A DNA stretch of 64,000 nt. Source: Strigamia acuminata (taxonomy: Eukaryota > Arthropoda > Chilopoda > Geophilomorpha > Linotaeniidae). Location: positions 64,737,369 to 64,801,368 of the forward strand of contig OX442314.1 of NCBI GenBank assembly GCA_949358305.1, read 5' to 3'. The notes beneath the pieces are model-generated. The model was given only the letters and a program-made list of their open reading frames with translations. It had not been told where the DNA came from and made no database searches. Both the position numbers and the translations under genes were made by a program. Below are positions 63,515 to 64,000 of the stretch, piece after piece (the stretch's first letter is position 1; each line of letters opens with the position of its first letter).

Positions 63515-64000
63515 TCACTCAAGTTCTAGGGCTCTCACATGCTTGACTGACCTTTTCAACTCACGTCCATCGAGTAGCACAACTTTTATCACACGGATTT
63601 GACCATCCTCACCGGGAAAAATTTCTTTTATCCTGGCAAGTGGCCAAAAATATGGGTTAGTACCCATTTTTTCTAGAAGCACTATTTGGTCTACTTTAGG
63701 GTTTTTGAAGAACTTATCACCTTTGGATTCATAAAAATTCCTCAATTGCATGAGGTAACTCTTTTTCCAAATTTTCCAGAACTCCCAAATAAATTGGCGT
63801 CGTTTAATGTCCAGTTTTCTTAAATCTGATTTTTTAATTGCACTCAGTTGTTTGTTTATTACGTATTTTGGCATGCCTCCTGTTAGAAAGTTTTCAGGTG
63901 CCAAAATTCTACCACCATCTCCACTGTCTGGGACGTAACTTAAGGGTCGGGAATTTAGCACTGAACTTATTTCCAAGACCAATGTTTGGAGAGTTTCCAA
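63515..64000 (-). CDS. pol: BEL2 pol C-terminus (end of integrase plus DUF5641), partial
   Basis: The last 161 codons of a BEL/Pao polyprotein; the rest lies beyond the window. Visible are the end of the integrase (TLVLEISSVLNSRPLSYV) and the DUF5641-type C-terminal domain (APENFLTGG; PYFWPLARIKEIFPGEDG; a basic and acidic end near KHVRALELE). This domain is normal at the end of BEL pol and is what BEL1 lacks. Twenty bases after the stop the sequence becomes satellite, with no purine tract or LTR, so this copy is 3'-truncated. Whether BEL1 and BEL2 are parts of one rearranged element cannot be told here. Confidence 0.85.
   Translation of the reverse strand: METLQTLVLEISSVLNSRPLSYVPDSGDGGRILAPENFLTGGMPKYVINKQLSAIKKSDLRKLDIKRRQFIWEFWKIWKKSYLMQLRNFYESKGDKFFKNPKVDQIVLLEKMGTNPYFWPLARIKEIFPGEDGQIRVIKVVLLDGRELKRSVKHVRALELE

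Noticed and set aside
61833-64000. The LTR at 61833-63394 as the 3' LTR of the BEL2 pol gene
   Set aside because: A piece of satellite separates them, and the ACTT duplication lies on both sides of the LTR itself, which fits a solo LTR.

Overview
This is a stretch of animal nuclear genome, probably from an invertebrate; the species cannot be read from the sequence. The evidence is spliced genes with short introns (about 60-140 bp, GT-AG), BEL/Pao and Ty1/copia LTR retrotransposons, a six-exon piggyBac transposase gene, MITEs, a tRNA-headed SINE, a 140-bp satellite, and microsatellites in most introns. There are no bacterial-type operons, rRNA genes or CRISPR arrays.

Left part (1-9.9 kb): three small spliced genes of unknown family. 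They are an Ala/Arg-rich protein (minus, 1210-1838), a basic/coiled-coil/acidic protein (plus, 3207-3768) and a long coiled-coil protein (plus, 4894-6214). A convergent piggyBac transposase follows (minus, 6483-8801); its six exons join into a 633-aa frame.

Middle (9.9-27.3 kb): one nine-exon host gene on the minus strand (706 aa; two C2H2-like fingers, an acidic tract and a PHD-like Cys/His cluster). Its last intron holds copia A (10310-24288), whose gag is split by copia B (14659-21725) in the opposite orientation. Both elements have 5-bp target duplications and LTR pairs that look identical, so both insertions are young. A MITE sits in another intron of the gene.

27.3-42.4 kb: intergenic sequence, a third copia (C, 30720-36997, minus), a five-exon acidic/coiled-coil gene (minus, 37412-38722), two head-to-head MITEs, and a roughly 2-kb palindromic array of a 56-bp minisatellite.

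Right part (42.5-64 kb): a 3'-truncated BEL/Pao element (BEL1, minus, 5' LTR 53684-55250) split by a near-pristine copia (D, 45973-51808, plus). Beyond it lies a 140-bp satellite array (about 38 monomers) carrying two solo BEL LTRs. The 3' end of a second BEL pol gene reaches the window edge. Three BEL LTRs are inserted within a few bases of each other in the satellite monomer.

Gene models come from reading splice sites and checking that phases agree across every junction. Exon totals divisible by three and matching phases support them, but there are no transcripts or homology searches behind them. The transposons are firm; the functions of the small host genes are unknown.
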